This document shows, piece by piece, positions 8,638 through 18,234 of a stretch of 64,000 bases of DNA. Source of the stretch: Verrucomicrobiota bacterium (GTDB taxonomy: Bacteria; Verrucomicrobiota; Verrucomicrobiia; Opitutales; Coraliomargaritaceae). A program made the translations under genes and the position numbers. The notes under the pieces are model-generated. The model worked only from the letters and a program-made list of their open reading frames with translations. It was not told the DNA's origin and searched no databases. How positions within the stretch are numbered: position 1 is the stretch's first letter; every line of letters begins with the position of its first letter. The stretch lies in contig JAACDB010000035.1 in NCBI GenBank assembly GCA_009937095.1, positions 28,635 to 92,634 on the forward strand, written 5' to 3'.

Positions 8638-10470
8638 ATGAGCGAAGACACCCTAGACGATTTGCCTGAAAAGACCTCCGAGTCTTTAGATTTAAATACG
8701 CTTACCAGCTTGGACTTTGGTCCTTCATGGGCTGGAGACTCGCCTAGGAAAGGTTCGGGTAATCGCCATAAAAATTACGAAGGCGGTAAAAGGGCAGGCT
8801 CGGGTAGAAGGCCAGACTCTGGGTCTGTTGGCCGCGATCGGCGTCCTGCGCGCTCTTCAGGAGACGGACAAGGACGATCAAGAGCATCGCATGCTTCTGG
8901 CGGCGGGTCTTACGGTCAGCGCGACGGGCGCAAGCGCCGCGATGGAGAGGGACGGAGCCAAATCTTTGAGCCGACGGTAAAGATTGATGTATATCCTCAA
9001 GACGAGGCTTTTGATGCTTTGGTCAAGCGATTGCAGTCGACCGCACGAACCTATCAGCTCTTTGAAATTACGAAACTGCTGTTAGAGAAATACGAGCGTT
9101 TTATCGTGGTGGTGTCGCCAAAAGCGAAATCTAAAAACGAGGGTTCCAAGGAGTTGTTTTTCTCGGTTCCCGGTCACTTGCCATTTGAAACTGAGGATGC
9201 TGCGTTAAATTACGTGCTCAATCATCACATTGACTCATTTTTTGAAACCGAAACGATTGAGGTTGAACCGCCCAAAGGTAATTTTCAAATGATCAACCGT
9301 TGTCCCTTCACCGGGGCTTTGCTGGGGCCACCCAATTACCACCGTTATCAGGAATTCCTCCAGCAACATTATGCCAATCGTGTTAATGGAATCTCGCTCG
9401 AGCGATATCTGGAGAAGATTGAGACTGTTAAGGACCAGGAGGTCATTGATGCATGGGTTGATTCCATGAAGCAAAGTGTTCGATATACCGTGAAAGAACC
9501 AGCGGAGGGAGAACCAACTACCTTGGGTACCCTTGAGGCTGCGCGCCTCTTTCTCCTGCAACATCGCAAGTCTTCAGTCTTAGGGTCGGGTGAATCGGTA
9601 CGTTTTGCTGGTCGTGATTTAGAGCGTTTGCCGGCCGGTGATATACGCCGCTCTGTTGAAAGCTTTGTAGAACAACAACGCCATTTTCCGCTGGAAACTG
9701 CTAATAATTTACGTGGTCGCTTGCGCAGACACAACTTTACGATCTATAAGAAAGGGGCAAAAAATGCTTCCTTCGTATGTGCTGTTAAAAGGAAGTTTCG
9801 CGACCTTAACTCGGTTTTCACCGATTCTATTCAAGCTTTAATTGATTTCATTGAAAAGAACCCAGAGGTTAAGGCTTCGGAGTTGGCGCGTGTCTATTTG
9901 GGTATCGAAGCGCCTAAGACTAAGCCTGCTAAACTTAAGTTAACTGAGACGGAAGCAGGGGCCGAGGAGGTTAAGAGTACAGTTGCTGAGACAAGTGACA
10001 CAGGCGCAACCGAGCAGCCTGTCGATGAGCCTGAAGCCCCCGTTACATCCGATGCAGAAGCTGAGTCAGCCGAATCAAACGAATCGTCACAGGATTCAGC
10101 TCCGGAAGCAGTCTTAACGGAAGAACAAGAAGTAAGCTTTAAGCAATTAAGAGTGGATTTGCGCTGGTTGGTGACAGAGGGCTATGTCACAGAATATGGG
10201 GATGGTCGCTTGTATGCGCCGACGGTACTGCCACCCGCGAAACCTAAAAGTAAGGATGTTGCCGAGGGGGGTGAGACTGCAGTCCCGAACGAGGACAGCG
10301 CAAAAGATTCAGAGGTTTCAAGTGCAGATGAAGCTGCGAGTGGATCCGAATCTGAGCAAGTAGAGCAGATTGCTGCATCCAGTGATGATGTAATAAAGGA
10401 GGAGGTGCCAGAAAAGCCTGACGCACTTACACCTACTATCGAAGCGTCCGAGCAAGAGCCGGAGTCTTAA
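8638..10470 (+). CDS. Conserved hypothetical protein with Arg/Gly-rich N-terminus and acidic C-terminus
   Basis: 610 residues; I do not recognise a named domain. Residues about 35-115 are low-complexity and rich in Arg, Gly and Ser (SGRRPDSG, RDGRKRRDGEGR), resembling RNA-binding tails. Residues about 120-410 look globular, with the notable segment INRCPFTGALLGPPNYHRYQEFL and a possible second region around LRGRLRRHNFTIYKKG. Residues about 425-485 and 530-610 are rich in Glu, Ala and Ser. Between them FKQLRVDLRWLVTEGYVTEY looks like part of a winged helix. The layout suggests a nucleic-acid or ribosome-associated protein, which is inference. It converges on the exonuclease gene and shares TTAA with its stop. 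Confidence 0.8.
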   Translation: MSEDTLDDLPEKTSESLDLNTLTSLDFGPSWAGDSPRKGSGNRHKNYEGGKRAGSGRRPDSGSVGRDRRPARSSGDGQGRSRASHASGGGSYGQRDGRKRRDGEGRSQIFEPTVKIDVYPQDEAFDALVKRLQSTARTYQLFEITKLLLEKYERFIVVVSPKAKSKNEGSKELFFSVPGHLPFETEDAALNYVLNHHIDSFFETETIEVEPPKGNFQMINRCPFTGALLGPPNYHRYQEFLQQHYANRVNGISLERYLEKIETVKDQEVIDAWVDSMKQSVRYTVKEPAEGEPTTLGTLEAARLFLLQHRKSSVLGSGESVRFAGRDLERLPAGDIRRSVESFVEQQRHFPLETANNLRGRLRRHNFTIYKKGAKNASFVCAVKRKFRDLNSVFTDSIQALIDFIEKNPEVKASELARVYLGIEAPKTKPAKLKLTETEAGAEEVKSTVAETSDTGATEQPVDEPEAPVTSDAEAESAESNESSQDSAPEAVLTEEQEVSFKQLRVDLRWLVTEGYVTEYGDGRLYAPTVLPPAKPKSKDVAEGGETAVPNEDSAKDSEVSSADEAASGSESEQVEQIAASSDDVIKEEVPEKPDALTPTIEASEQEPES

Positions 10471-11087
10471 TGCCTGTGTTCGCTCTCCTGTGTGGCACGT
10501 AAGTATATTTCGCGACTGATCCATGCATCGGTAGCGGCATATTTGATTTGCTTAGAATCGAGCTGATCACGTGCCCAGTTTGAAACTTGCGCAGCTTTGC
10601 TAATCCGTCCGTTTAAAAGCAGCGCAGCAAGCGCTCGCAAGCCCCTGTTCTCGTAGCCAAGCTTTGCTGTCAGTTCACCGATTTCAAAGAATCCATCTGC
10701 ATCAAAATCTTTCCATTTACGCAGCTCACGAACATCATCGCGTATACCGACGCCACACTTTATAATTTTGGAGGATTCCAGGATTGGGACAAGCGGAGCA
10801 AAGGTTTTCGTTTTTGATATTCGGAATAGATAGACACTTTCCGAAGTCGCAAGTTGAATCAGGGCTGGTGGGTAATATTCTCCACGTTTAAAGCTGGGAC
10901 GTGTCTCGGTATCAAAACCCAGTACGCTTTCTTGGAGGATGTCTTTAACTGCATGTTCCATTTCCTCGAGGGTCTCCAATAAATTAACGGGACCTTCCCA
11001 CGCAAGGAGCGGCAGTTCATTGATTTCTGCTTTTAAAATCCTCCTTTTTTCGGGATCAGGCTTCGGTGTTTCTGGTTCTGGCAGCAT
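10467..11087 (-). CDS. 3'-5' exonuclease, RNase D/DEDDy type
   Basis: 206 residues, a single exonuclease domain without the HRDC domains of true RNase D. The three DEDDy motifs are visible: LGFDTETRPSF (Exo I), CGVGIRDDVREL (Exo II) and YAATDAW, the YxxxD of Exo III. It probably trims the 3' ends of DNA or RNA. It lies 2 bases after the metallo-hydrolase gene (TAAGTATG), so the two are coupled. The N-terminal 25 residues are proline- and charge-rich and outside the domain. Confidence 0.87.
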   Translation of the reverse strand: MLPEPETPKPDPEKRRILKAEINELPLLAWEGPVNLLETLEEMEHAVKDILQESVLGFDTETRPSFKRGEYYPPALIQLATSESVYLFRISKTKTFAPLVPILESSKIIKCGVGIRDDVRELRKWKDFDADGFFEIGELTAKLGYENRGLRALAALLLNGRISKAAQVSNWARDQLDSKQIKYAATDAWISREIYLRATQESEHRH

Positions 11088-11089
11088 AC

Positions 11090-12064
11090 TTATGCCTCCA
11101 CTGTGAGTCCGTCGTAGGCAAGTTTAATTTCTTTTGGATAGTTACAACGGTTTATTTTATCTTGGTTGTAGCTGCTTCGGTGTTTTTCTGCGATTGCCAG
11201 GATGCCATGGATTTCGTCATCATTATCAGCAGGGTCATGATGCGTTAGGATGAGTTGTTTCACTTCAGCAGTAGCAGCCAGTTCAACTGCTGTTACGGCA
11301 TCAGAGTGGCCCCAGGTACGTTTTTCTCCATGAATATGATCAAGAGAATATTGACTGTCAAAAACCAGAAGGTCGGCAGCTTTAAAAAATTCAAGGAAAG
11401 GGTATGAATCAATTGAAGCAGCGTTTTCGGGGTGCTGTGAATCCGTTGATATAACAACTGCTTGGCCTGCTTGTTCGAAGCGAAAAGCCCAAGAATGATT
11501 TGGATGTTCTTGCCGCAGTGTTTTAACGATAAGATCGCCTATCTGTAAGCTGGAACCATCGGCTATTAGATTGTATTCTATGTCGGCGGCTAGGGAATCG
11601 TAGTTTGCCGGAAAGTAGGGCGGTTCCATTATTTTACGGAAGGCGTCTTCTGCTTCCCTGTGCAAAGTATGAATAATGATTTTGTTACCTGCTTGATAGG
11701 CGGGTTTGAAAAATGGGAATCCTTGAATGTGGTCCCAATGGAGGTGTGTGAGAAAAAGGTGATAGGTATTAGTGGAACGCTGCTTTGGCAAAGAATCAGA
11801 AATAGCACGTAAGCCGCTACCGGCATCACAAAGCAAAACCTCGTTTGTTTCGTTCAGGATCTGAATACAATTGGTATTGCCCTTATATGTGCCCTGCAAA
11901 GGAAAGGGTAGTTTTGCCAAAAAATGATGCAGTGCGTCTTCGCTAGACAAATCCTGACCCTTGGCATGACGCAAAACTGTCAGGACTTTTTCCTTAAGGG
12001 ACTCGCTATTAAGCGGAGCAGGGATCGGACCAGAAGTGCCCCAGGATTTTAGTTTGAGTGCCAT
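11090..12064 (-). CDS. MBL-fold metallo-hydrolase
   Basis: 324 residues. The metallo-beta-lactamase fold is marked by THLHWDHIQGF (metal motif HxHxDH), VISTDSQH, FDSQYSLDHIHGEKRTWGHSD and LTHHDP. The arrangement resembles phosphoribosyl 1,2-cyclic phosphodiesterase (PhnP)-like and related phosphodiesterases, but no phn genes are near, so the substrate stays open. It is first in a two-gene unit with the exonuclease, whose start lies 2 bases past the stop; a nucleotide-related substrate would fit that company. Confidence 0.85.
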   Translation of the reverse strand: MALKLKSWGTSGPIPAPLNSESLKEKVLTVLRHAKGQDLSSEDALHHFLAKLPFPLQGTYKGNTNCIQILNETNEVLLCDAGSGLRAISDSLPKQRSTNTYHLFLTHLHWDHIQGFPFFKPAYQAGNKIIIHTLHREAEDAFRKIMEPPYFPANYDSLAADIEYNLIADGSSLQIGDLIVKTLRQEHPNHSWAFRFEQAGQAVVISTDSQHPENAASIDSYPFLEFFKAADLLVFDSQYSLDHIHGEKRTWGHSDAVTAVELAATAEVKQLILTHHDPADNDDEIHGILAIAEKHRSSYNQDKINRCNYPKEIKLAYDGLTVEA

Positions 12065-12115
12065 CTTAAAAAATTACCTCTACCATATGGAGTAAGCTAT
12101 AGGTCTTGTAGAATG

Positions 12116-12796
12116 TTAAACCGGGTCGGGTAAGCGCTTGCTGTGGGCATAAAGTCGATGGGCTTTTACCTGCACAAATGATTTTTCTTCAATAATATAA
12201 GCGGTCAGTTTTCCGCCATAAACGCAACCCGTGTCGATACCGAGCGATTGTTTGTTTTTGCAAACTTTAGGACGGGGAGTATGTCCATAGATTACAAAAG
12301 GCGGTCCTTTCCATTGTTTCGCCCATGTGGGTGCATCAGGGGCATCGGACCGCTTGGCAGCTTTACCTTCCTTGTCAATTACCTGAATATTAACTGCGAC
12401 TTCGATTGGCTGCGCGTACCAGGGGGCATTGGGTAAAAAGCCGCCATGGACGAAAACAATGTCACGTTTACCGTCAAATTTGAATTTGGGGAGCTTTTCA
12501 AGGTACTCCCAATCTTCAGCGTGTAGCTGTTTAATTGTTTCAAGGTCGTATTCCTTGAGGATCTCCGGACGTCCTTCGCGAACGGCTGTCAATAGACGCA
12601 ACTCATGGTTTCCCAGGATGGACTCGATTTTATAGGCGCGAGCCAGTTGGATGACCCGCCTACTGTAGGGACCACGATTAACCAAATCCCCCAATTGGAT
12701 GACGCGATCTCCTGTTTTAAGGTTTAAAGCCTCAAGAAGCTCTTCCAGCTCGTCGGCACAACCGTGAACATCTCCGATAGCAATGGTTCTTGGCAT
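12116..12796 (-). CDS. Metallophosphoesterase, Ser/Thr phosphatase-like
   Basis: 226 residues, close to the length of bacterial PrpA/PPP-type and ApaH-like phosphatases. The motifs in order are GDVHG (residues 8-12), GDLVNRGP, GNHELRLL, VFVHGGFLP and VYGHTPRP; these supply the two-metal centre. It could act on phosphoproteins or diadenosine polyphosphates, which the sequence cannot decide. It stands alone, with a divergent conserved gene starting about 110 bp away. Confidence 0.88.
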   Translation of the reverse strand: MPRTIAIGDVHGCADELEELLEALNLKTGDRVIQLGDLVNRGPYSRRVIQLARAYKIESILGNHELRLLTAVREGRPEILKEYDLETIKQLHAEDWEYLEKLPKFKFDGKRDIVFVHGGFLPNAPWYAQPIEVAVNIQVIDKEGKAAKRSDAPDAPTWAKQWKGPPFVIYGHTPRPKVCKNKQSLGIDTGCVYGGKLTAYIIEEKSFVQVKAHRLYAHSKRLPDPV

Positions 12797-12909
12797 AAGA
12801 CAAATTAAAGGTAGCGGATTTTGCTCGAATGTATGGGGTTAAAGTATTTGATAAGTTCTGTAAGCAAGCTTGTCGCATTGCCTGCAATAAACGAAGATTA
12901 AAATCATTA

Positions 12910-13421
12910 ATGGACTGGCAAATAAAAACAATGGCGGGAAAGTCCTGCTCCTCCGAAACTGAGGTCAAGCCGGGTGATGGTGTAACGAGTCTGATCTTTA
13001 AGGATTTGGCAGAAGGTGTTTGGCCCGCGCTGACATATTGACGGAGGAATTGGAAACTTTTGAGGTGCCGGGGCCGCGATTGGGTCAATGGAAACGAATT
13101 ATTAAAGAAGACGGCACCAGTGATCTTGTACCGCAGGAACAAATAGTAGCAGCCGAAGACTTGTTCTTGTCGCTCTTTGAGGAACAAGAAAACGGGGATG
13201 CTGCCTTGGGTGAGGCAGAACGACTTGCTTTGCAGCATGTGTTGGCCCTGTTGCTTGAGCGTAAACGTGTGTTACGTTCGCTGGGCGCGCGTGCGAAGGA
13301 AGGTACCCAATGCTACCGGCATCGTAAATTGGAGCGGGAATTTGAAGTCCCTGTGGTCGAGGTGGACAGTGAGTTGATGGAAAAAATCATGGAGACTATG
13401 GGAGATGTATTTTTGCAGTAA
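12910..13421 (+). pseudogene. Conserved hypothetical gene, split by a one-base frameshift near 13019
   Basis: Two overlapping frames make one protein. The first (ATG 12910) encodes 43 residues starting MDWQIKTMAGKSC and containing VKPGDGVTSLIFKDLAEG, and stops at 13041. The second continues with LARADILTEELETFEVPG, QHVLALLLERKRVLR and a C-terminus ending METMGDVFLQ at 13421. Adding one T to the TTT at 13019-13021 joins them as AEGVLARADIL, about 170 residues. From memory this layout matches a family seen in Verrucomicrobiota and Planctomycetes (one chain, VLALLLxRKRVLR core); its function is unknown to me. Alternatively the second frame starts at TTG 13038, overlapping the TGA. The next gene overlaps as TAATG. 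Confidence 0.65.
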
Positions 13422-13936
13422 TGAATCTTAGGTTTAATAGATCGGTATGCGTTTTAAGCGTCTTGGTAGTCTTCCTGGTAGGTTGCCAGTTGAAAAAAAG
13501 CGAGCCACCCGAAAATTTCAAAGTGCCACGCCTGTATCTTGAGGGACGTAGCATGAACTACGGAGCGATGACGCCCTCCGCTATGCGCATGCCAAAGAGT
13601 GGCACCGTCATTGAAGTAATCAAAGAACCATTGATCAGTGAGTTTGAGATCGTCAATGCGGAGTTGGTCAAGGTCGATATCGGCATGGCGCTCTTACTGC
13701 AGTTGACTGATCGTGGCGCACGCGCTTTATACCGCGCTTCAGTCGCAAATAGCGGAAACCGCATGGTACTTACCGTTAATGGTAATCCCATTGGGTTTCG
13801 CCGCCTGGATGGTGCTATCAATGATGGTAATTTCTACAGCTTTGTGGAATTGCGAAACGAGGTGCTCAGTGAGCTGGTTCTGGAGTTGAAGGACAGTATT
13901 TTTTATCTGCAAAACAAGGCAGAGCGCCCTAGGTAG
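13421..13936 (+). CDS. Lipoprotein with SecDF-P1-head-like domain
   Basis: 171 residues. The N-terminal signal has a lipobox (LVVFLVGC, cysteine at residue 22), so the protein should be lipid-anchored. Residues about 75-150 (VNAELVKVDIGMALLLQL, then GARALYRASVANSGNRM, then VLTVNGNPIGFRRLDGAI) resemble the P1 head subdomain of SecD, here without any transmembrane part. Its start overlaps the preceding gene's stop (TAATG) and the peptidase gene follows 29 bp later. The role is unknown; envelope localisation is supported by the signal. Confidence 0.75.
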   Translation: MNLRFNRSVCVLSVLVVFLVGCQLKKSEPPENFKVPRLYLEGRSMNYGAMTPSAMRMPKSGTVIEVIKEPLISEFEIVNAELVKVDIGMALLLQLTDRGARALYRASVANSGNRMVLTVNGNPIGFRRLDGAINDGNFYSFVELRNEVLSELVLELKDSIFYLQNKAERPR

Positions 13937-13965
13937 GGAAGTTTTGGATCTCTAAGCCAAGAAAG

Positions 13966-14973
13966 ATGCAGACTTGGATTTCATTTGCTTCAGCCCTGTT
14001 TTTGCAGACTGGTTTTCTGTCAGCCGACTTGGTTTGGCCTACACCCAACACAGCCTTTATGGGGAGTGAGCCAGTTGAGGCCTATGTCCAGCCCCCTGCC
14101 TCAGGCCAAGTTGAGTCGGGTTTGTTTGGCTGTGTTCGAGATGGAGGGCGTCGTTTTCACGAGGCCTTGGATTTGTTTCCCATTGCCCGGGATGCACGGG
14201 GTGAAGCAGCGGATCCAATCTTTTCAATTCTTCCCGGGCGAGTTGTTTACATTAATGAACGATCAGGCTGGAGTAGTTATGGCCGATACTTGGTGGTGCG
14301 ACACGAAGGTCAGTCACCAGCTTTTCACAGTCTTTATGCTCATTTGGCAGAAATTTCGCCCGGCATAAAGGTAGGCACGCAAGTGGTTGCTGGGTCAGTC
14401 TTGGGTAAAATGGGGCGCTCTGCCTCAGGGTATACGATTCCAAAATCACGTGCGCACCTTCATTTCGAGCTCGGCATAATGTTGACCGATGATTTTGAGG
14501 CTTGGTATGGGCGTCAAAAATTTAAAACGCCCAACCGCCATGGTAATTGGAACGGCATGAATTTAGTGAGCGTGGATCCCCTCGGTTTTTATGAAGGGAT
14601 CCGTAGGGGTAGTATACGCAATTTTAATGATTATCTGAAAGCGCGTCCGGTCGCTGCACGACTTCGAGTATTCACTCAAAAAGTACCGAGTATGGTAAAG
14701 GATTATCCCGCTTTGCTGACACGTGCCCTAAATGATAAGGTTCTGGTAGCTTGGGATATTGCTTTTACAGACTTTGGGCTACCCAAAGAGTGGACGCCCA
14801 GGTTTGCGGGTGAGGGCTTGGAAGGAAATCCGGGTGAGGTTCGTATTTTAAGTTATGCCCCAGAGCGCCTAGAGCGCCAAACTTGTCATCGTGTTTTGGA
14901 TCTCACTGTTGACAGGGTAGTGCTTACTCAAGAGACCAAGGCGACGCTGGAAAAGTTATTTGGCTTCCACTAA
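13966..14973 (+). CDS. Secreted M23 family peptidase (LytM-like)
   Basis: 335 residues. An N-terminal signal peptide of about 20 residues precedes the mature protein. The M23 zinc site is visible: HEALDLF (HxxxD type) near residue 60 and AHLHFELG (HxH) near residue 165, with YLVVRHEG and SLYAHLAEI between, a standard LytM arrangement. Such enzymes cut peptidoglycan cross-links. The 150-residue C-terminal part (from FNDYLKARP on) is not recognised. Probably cotranscribed with the lipoprotein gene. Confidence 0.88.
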   Translation: MQTWISFASALFLQTGFLSADLVWPTPNTAFMGSEPVEAYVQPPASGQVESGLFGCVRDGGRRFHEALDLFPIARDARGEAADPIFSILPGRVVYINERSGWSSYGRYLVVRHEGQSPAFHSLYAHLAEISPGIKVGTQVVAGSVLGKMGRSASGYTIPKSRAHLHFELGIMLTDDFEAWYGRQKFKTPNRHGNWNGMNLVSVDPLGFYEGIRRGSIRNFNDYLKARPVAARLRVFTQKVPSMVKDYPALLTRALNDKVLVAWDIAFTDFGLPKEWTPRFAGEGLEGNPGEVRILSYAPERLERQTCHRVLDLTVDRVVLTQETKATLEKLFGFH

Positions 14974-15165
14974 CGGCCTGTCTGACGGCGAATGCTCCGA
15001 GAAAGCCCCAATTTCGCTTCATAGGAGTCGAATTGAAAAGAGCCCCACAATCGCAGTTAAAAGGCTTAAAACGGCATGATTTATCGGAGAATCGGGGCAA
15101 TCCGCACCTCCCTTTGACGCTTTTCGCTTGTTTCGCGTGCGGATGCTGTTTTCCTAGCGCGGTTT

Positions 15166-16950
15166 ATGAAGCGTAGCCATCATTGTTCAGAACTTTCTAA
15201 AAACGACGCCGGAAGTACCGTCCAGCTTTGCGGTTGGGTTGATTCCGTGCGCGATCATGGAGGAATCTTATTTGTAGATTTGCGGGATCGTGAAGGTCTC
15301 ACGCAAATCGTATTGGATCCCGCAAACCAAGAACTGGAAGCGCAGTTTGGCTCTATCAAGCCTGAATCTGTTATAGCAGTCAGCGGCGAAGTTCGTGAGC
15401 GCATTGGCGACACTGTGAATGCTAGTTTAGCGACAGGCGCAATCGAGGTGCATGCCCAAAGGCTTGAAATTTTAAATGTCTCCAAGACACCACCGTTCCC
15501 AATGGATGATTCGGCAGATAAAGTGGGAGAGGATTTGCGGATGACATATCGTTATCTGGACTTACGCCGCACACGCAATTTAGACATTTTGCGCCTACGG
15601 CATCGTACCAGCCAAGCGATCCGTAATTTCATGGATGAAGAGGCTTTTATCGAAGTGGAGACCCCCATGCTGTTTAAAAGCACACCTGAGGGTGCCCGTG
15701 AGTTTTTGGTGCCAAGCCGTATGAATCCAGGAGCTTTTTACGCATTGCCGCAATCGCCACAGCAGTATAAGCAAATGCTTATGGTTGCAGGCGTAGAGCG
15801 TTACTATCAACTAGCGCGTTGCTTCCGGGATGAAGATTTGAGGTCCGACCGCCAGCCTGAGTTTACGCAGTTGGATATCGAGCTCTCGTTTATCGATCGT
15901 GAAGACATGTATGCTTTGATAGAAGGTTTAATGAAGCGCGTTTGGAACGATGTTCTGGGTGTTGACCTTGAAACCCCATTCCTGCGCATGAGCTACTTCG
16001 ATGCGATGAACCGATTTGGGGTCGATAAGCCAGACATGCGGTTTGGTATGGAATTACAGGATTGCGGAGAAGTATTTGCCAACTCCGGCTTCAAGGTATT
16101 CTCAGGAGCGCTCCAGTCAGGGGGTGCGGTAAAGGCATTTAATGCTAAAGGGCTTGCCGACCTGACACAGGGTGAGCTGAGGAATCTAGAAGATGCGGCA
16201 AAGTCATTGGGTGCAAAAGGTTTGGCTTTCATCAAATGTGAAGGCGGTGAATGGAAATCTCCCATCCTGAAGTTTCTTTCAGAGGAAGAGAAAGCCGGCC
16301 TTGGTAAGTTGCTGGATGTAGAAGATGGCGACATCGTCTTTTTTGCCGCGACGGAGTGGGAGCAGGCTTGTTCAATTCTGGGTCGTGTGCGTTTGGACGC
16401 CGCGCAATTATTGGTAAAACGTGAATTACTTACGATTGACCCCTCGGATTATAAATTCCTTTGGGTGATTGAGTTTCCGCTGATGCTTTTCGACGAGGAG
16501 GCAGTACGTTTTGTTGCTTCGCACCACCCATTTACCGCACCGGTAGCTGAAGATCTAAGCCTTCTGGACAGCGATCCCAAAAAAGTGCGGGGACAGCATT
16601 ACGACCTGGTGCTCAACGGTGTGGAACTTGGCGGCGGATCCATCCGTATTCACCAACCGCAAATTCAAAAGAAGGTATTTGAGGATGTCTTGAAGATAGA
16701 TCCCGAAGTCGTAGAAAGCCGCTTTGGTTATATGCTTAAGGCCTTCGAATATGGCGCGCCTCCCCACGGAGGCATTGCCTTTGGTTTAGACCGCATGGTA
16801 ACCATTTTGGCTCAACGCCAAAGTATTCGCGATGTCATTGCTTTCCCGAAAAATCAAAAGGGGCAGGAAATGATGACCTCCAGTCCGGGTATAGCGACAG
16901 ACAAACAATTGCGTGATCTGCACATTCGTTGTGCGCCACCTAAGAGTTAG
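15166..16950 (+). CDS. aspS: Aspartate-tRNA ligase
   Basis: 594 residues, the length of bacterial-type AspRS with the GAD insertion. The N-terminal OB fold contains LCGWVDSVRDHGGILFVDLRD. Class II motif 2 is FRDEDLRSDRQPEFTQLD and motif 3 is GIAFGLDRMVTIL. It charges tRNA-Asp; whether it is discriminating or also serves tRNA-Asn cannot be read here. The 190 bp upstream have an 8 bp inverted repeat (15100-15107 with 15137-15144), and I see no T-box. Convergent with proA, 6 bp apart. Confidence 0.97.
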   Translation: MKRSHHCSELSKNDAGSTVQLCGWVDSVRDHGGILFVDLRDREGLTQIVLDPANQELEAQFGSIKPESVIAVSGEVRERIGDTVNASLATGAIEVHAQRLEILNVSKTPPFPMDDSADKVGEDLRMTYRYLDLRRTRNLDILRLRHRTSQAIRNFMDEEAFIEVETPMLFKSTPEGAREFLVPSRMNPGAFYALPQSPQQYKQMLMVAGVERYYQLARCFRDEDLRSDRQPEFTQLDIELSFIDREDMYALIEGLMKRVWNDVLGVDLETPFLRMSYFDAMNRFGVDKPDMRFGMELQDCGEVFANSGFKVFSGALQSGGAVKAFNAKGLADLTQGELRNLEDAAKSLGAKGLAFIKCEGGEWKSPILKFLSEEEKAGLGKLLDVEDGDIVFFAATEWEQACSILGRVRLDAAQLLVKRELLTIDPSDYKFLWVIEFPLMLFDEEAVRFVASHHPFTAPVAEDLSLLDSDPKKVRGQHYDLVLNGVELGGGSIRIHQPQIQKKVFEDVLKIDPEVVESRFGYMLKAFEYGAPPHGGIAFGLDRMVTILAQRQSIRDVIAFPKNQKGQEMMTSSPGIATDKQLRDLHIRCAPPKS

Positions 16951-16956
16951 TTACTT

Positions 16957-18231
16957 CTAGTCCTTGAGTTCGCCAGCTCCGTGCAAGACGTATTTGTAGG
17001 TGCACAGTTCGTGAAGCCCCATCGGCCCGCGGGCGTGTAAGCGGTCCGTGGAAATACCGATTTCTGCGCCGAGGCCAAATTCAAACCCGTCCGAAAAACG
17101 GGTACTGGCATTATGGAAGACCGCTGCGGAATCAACGCCGTCAAGGAAAGCCTGCGCTGCGGCCTCATCCTGAGTCACGATTGTATCGGTATGGCCGGAT
17201 CCATTTGTATTAATCAAATCAATTGCAGCTTGAACGTCAGGAACAATCGCTATTGCGATAATGAGGTCGGTGTATTCCGTGGCAAAGTCCTCGGGAACAG
17301 CATCAACTAGGGGAAGGTTTGTTCCGGTCAGGATTGCGCGGGCAGCGGAGTCGACTCGCAGTTCCACTCCGGCTTCGTGCAGAGCCTTTGCCATTCGTGG
17401 CAGATGTTCCGCGGCATCTTGATGTACGAGCAGGTTTTCTGCGGCATTACAAACACTGGGACGTTGGGTCTTGGAATTAACCACAATCGATTCTGCCAGC
17501 TCGGCCTCGACATCCCCATCTACATAAACCGAGCAAACCCCTGTGTAGTGTTTGATGACTGGGATTCGGCTATTCTCAACAGTGAAACGGATGAGACCCT
17601 CACCACCGCGTGGGATAATGCAATGAATGGTATCATCCTGACGAAGCAGGACATTGAGCGCAGCGCGGTCGGTAGTGGGTATAACCTGCACTGCGTCAGA
17701 GTTAATACCAGAGGCTTCAAGAGTCTGTTGAATCAATTCTGCCAGTTTCATATTGGAATGAAAGGCTTCCTTGCCGCCGCGCAGGATCGAGGCGTTTCCG
17801 GATTTAAGGCAGAGAATAGCGCAATCAACGGTTACGTTGGGACGGGATTCGTAAATAATCCCGATGACACCCATCGGCACGCGACGCTTGCGCAGATCAA
17901 ACCCTCGGGGCGGTTGCATACGTTCTATTTCTTCCCCGACCGGATCGGGGAGGGTGGCGACTTGCCGTACGCCCTCTGCCATTTTTGCAATTCGTCCCGC
18001 TGTAAAGGTCAGTCGTTCCAGCATGGGTCCGGAAAGGCCGTTTTCTTTGGCAGCGTCCAGATCTTTGATGTTGGCCTCTAGGATGGAGTCCGTCTCCGCA
18101 ACAAGCTTTTCAGCAAGCTGCTCCAAAAAGGCATTTTTCTTTTGGGTTCCAAGGGTCGCCAATTCCAGTGAAGCCGCCCGCGCGCGACGGGCAATATCGA
18201 CTACAAGTGATTCGATCTTATCTTTGCTCAT
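16957..18231 (-). CDS. proA: Gamma-glutamyl phosphate reductase
   Basis: 424 residues. It reduces gamma-glutamyl phosphate with NADPH in proline synthesis. The aldehyde-dehydrogenase-like fold shows [17 protein letters not shown], then [13 protein letters not shown] and the catalytic-cysteine segment [17 protein letters not shown]. The C-terminus has [16 protein letters not shown], as in other ProA proteins. The gene starts 3 bp after the kinase gene; proB is not in the window. Confidence 0.96.
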   Translation of the reverse strand: MSKDKIESLVVDIARRARAASLELATLGTQKKNAFLEQLAEKLVAETDSILEANIKDLDAAKENGLSGPMLERLTFTAGRIAKMAEGVRQVATLPDPVGEEIERMQPPRGFDLRKRRVPMGVIGIIYESRPNVTVDCAILCLKSGNASILRGGKEAFHSNMKLAELIQQTLEASGINSDAVQVIPTTDRAALNVLLRQDDTIHCIIPRGGEGLIRFTVENSRIPVIKHYTGVCSVYVDGDVEAELAESIVVNSKTQRPSVCNAAENLLVHQDAAEHLPRMAKALHEAGVELRVDSAARAILTGTNLPLVDAVPEDFATEYTDLIIAIAIVPDVQAAIDLINTNGSGHTDTIVTQDEAAAQAFLDGVDSAAVFHNASTRFSDGFEFGLGAEIGISTDRLHARGPMGLHELCTYKYVLHGAGELKD

Positions 18232-18234
18232 ATG

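Noticed and set aside
15100..15144. 8 bp inverted repeat upstream of aspS as a T-box or riboswitch
   Set aside because: The arms are short, 30 bp apart, and there is no T-box sequence or terminator/antiterminator pair.
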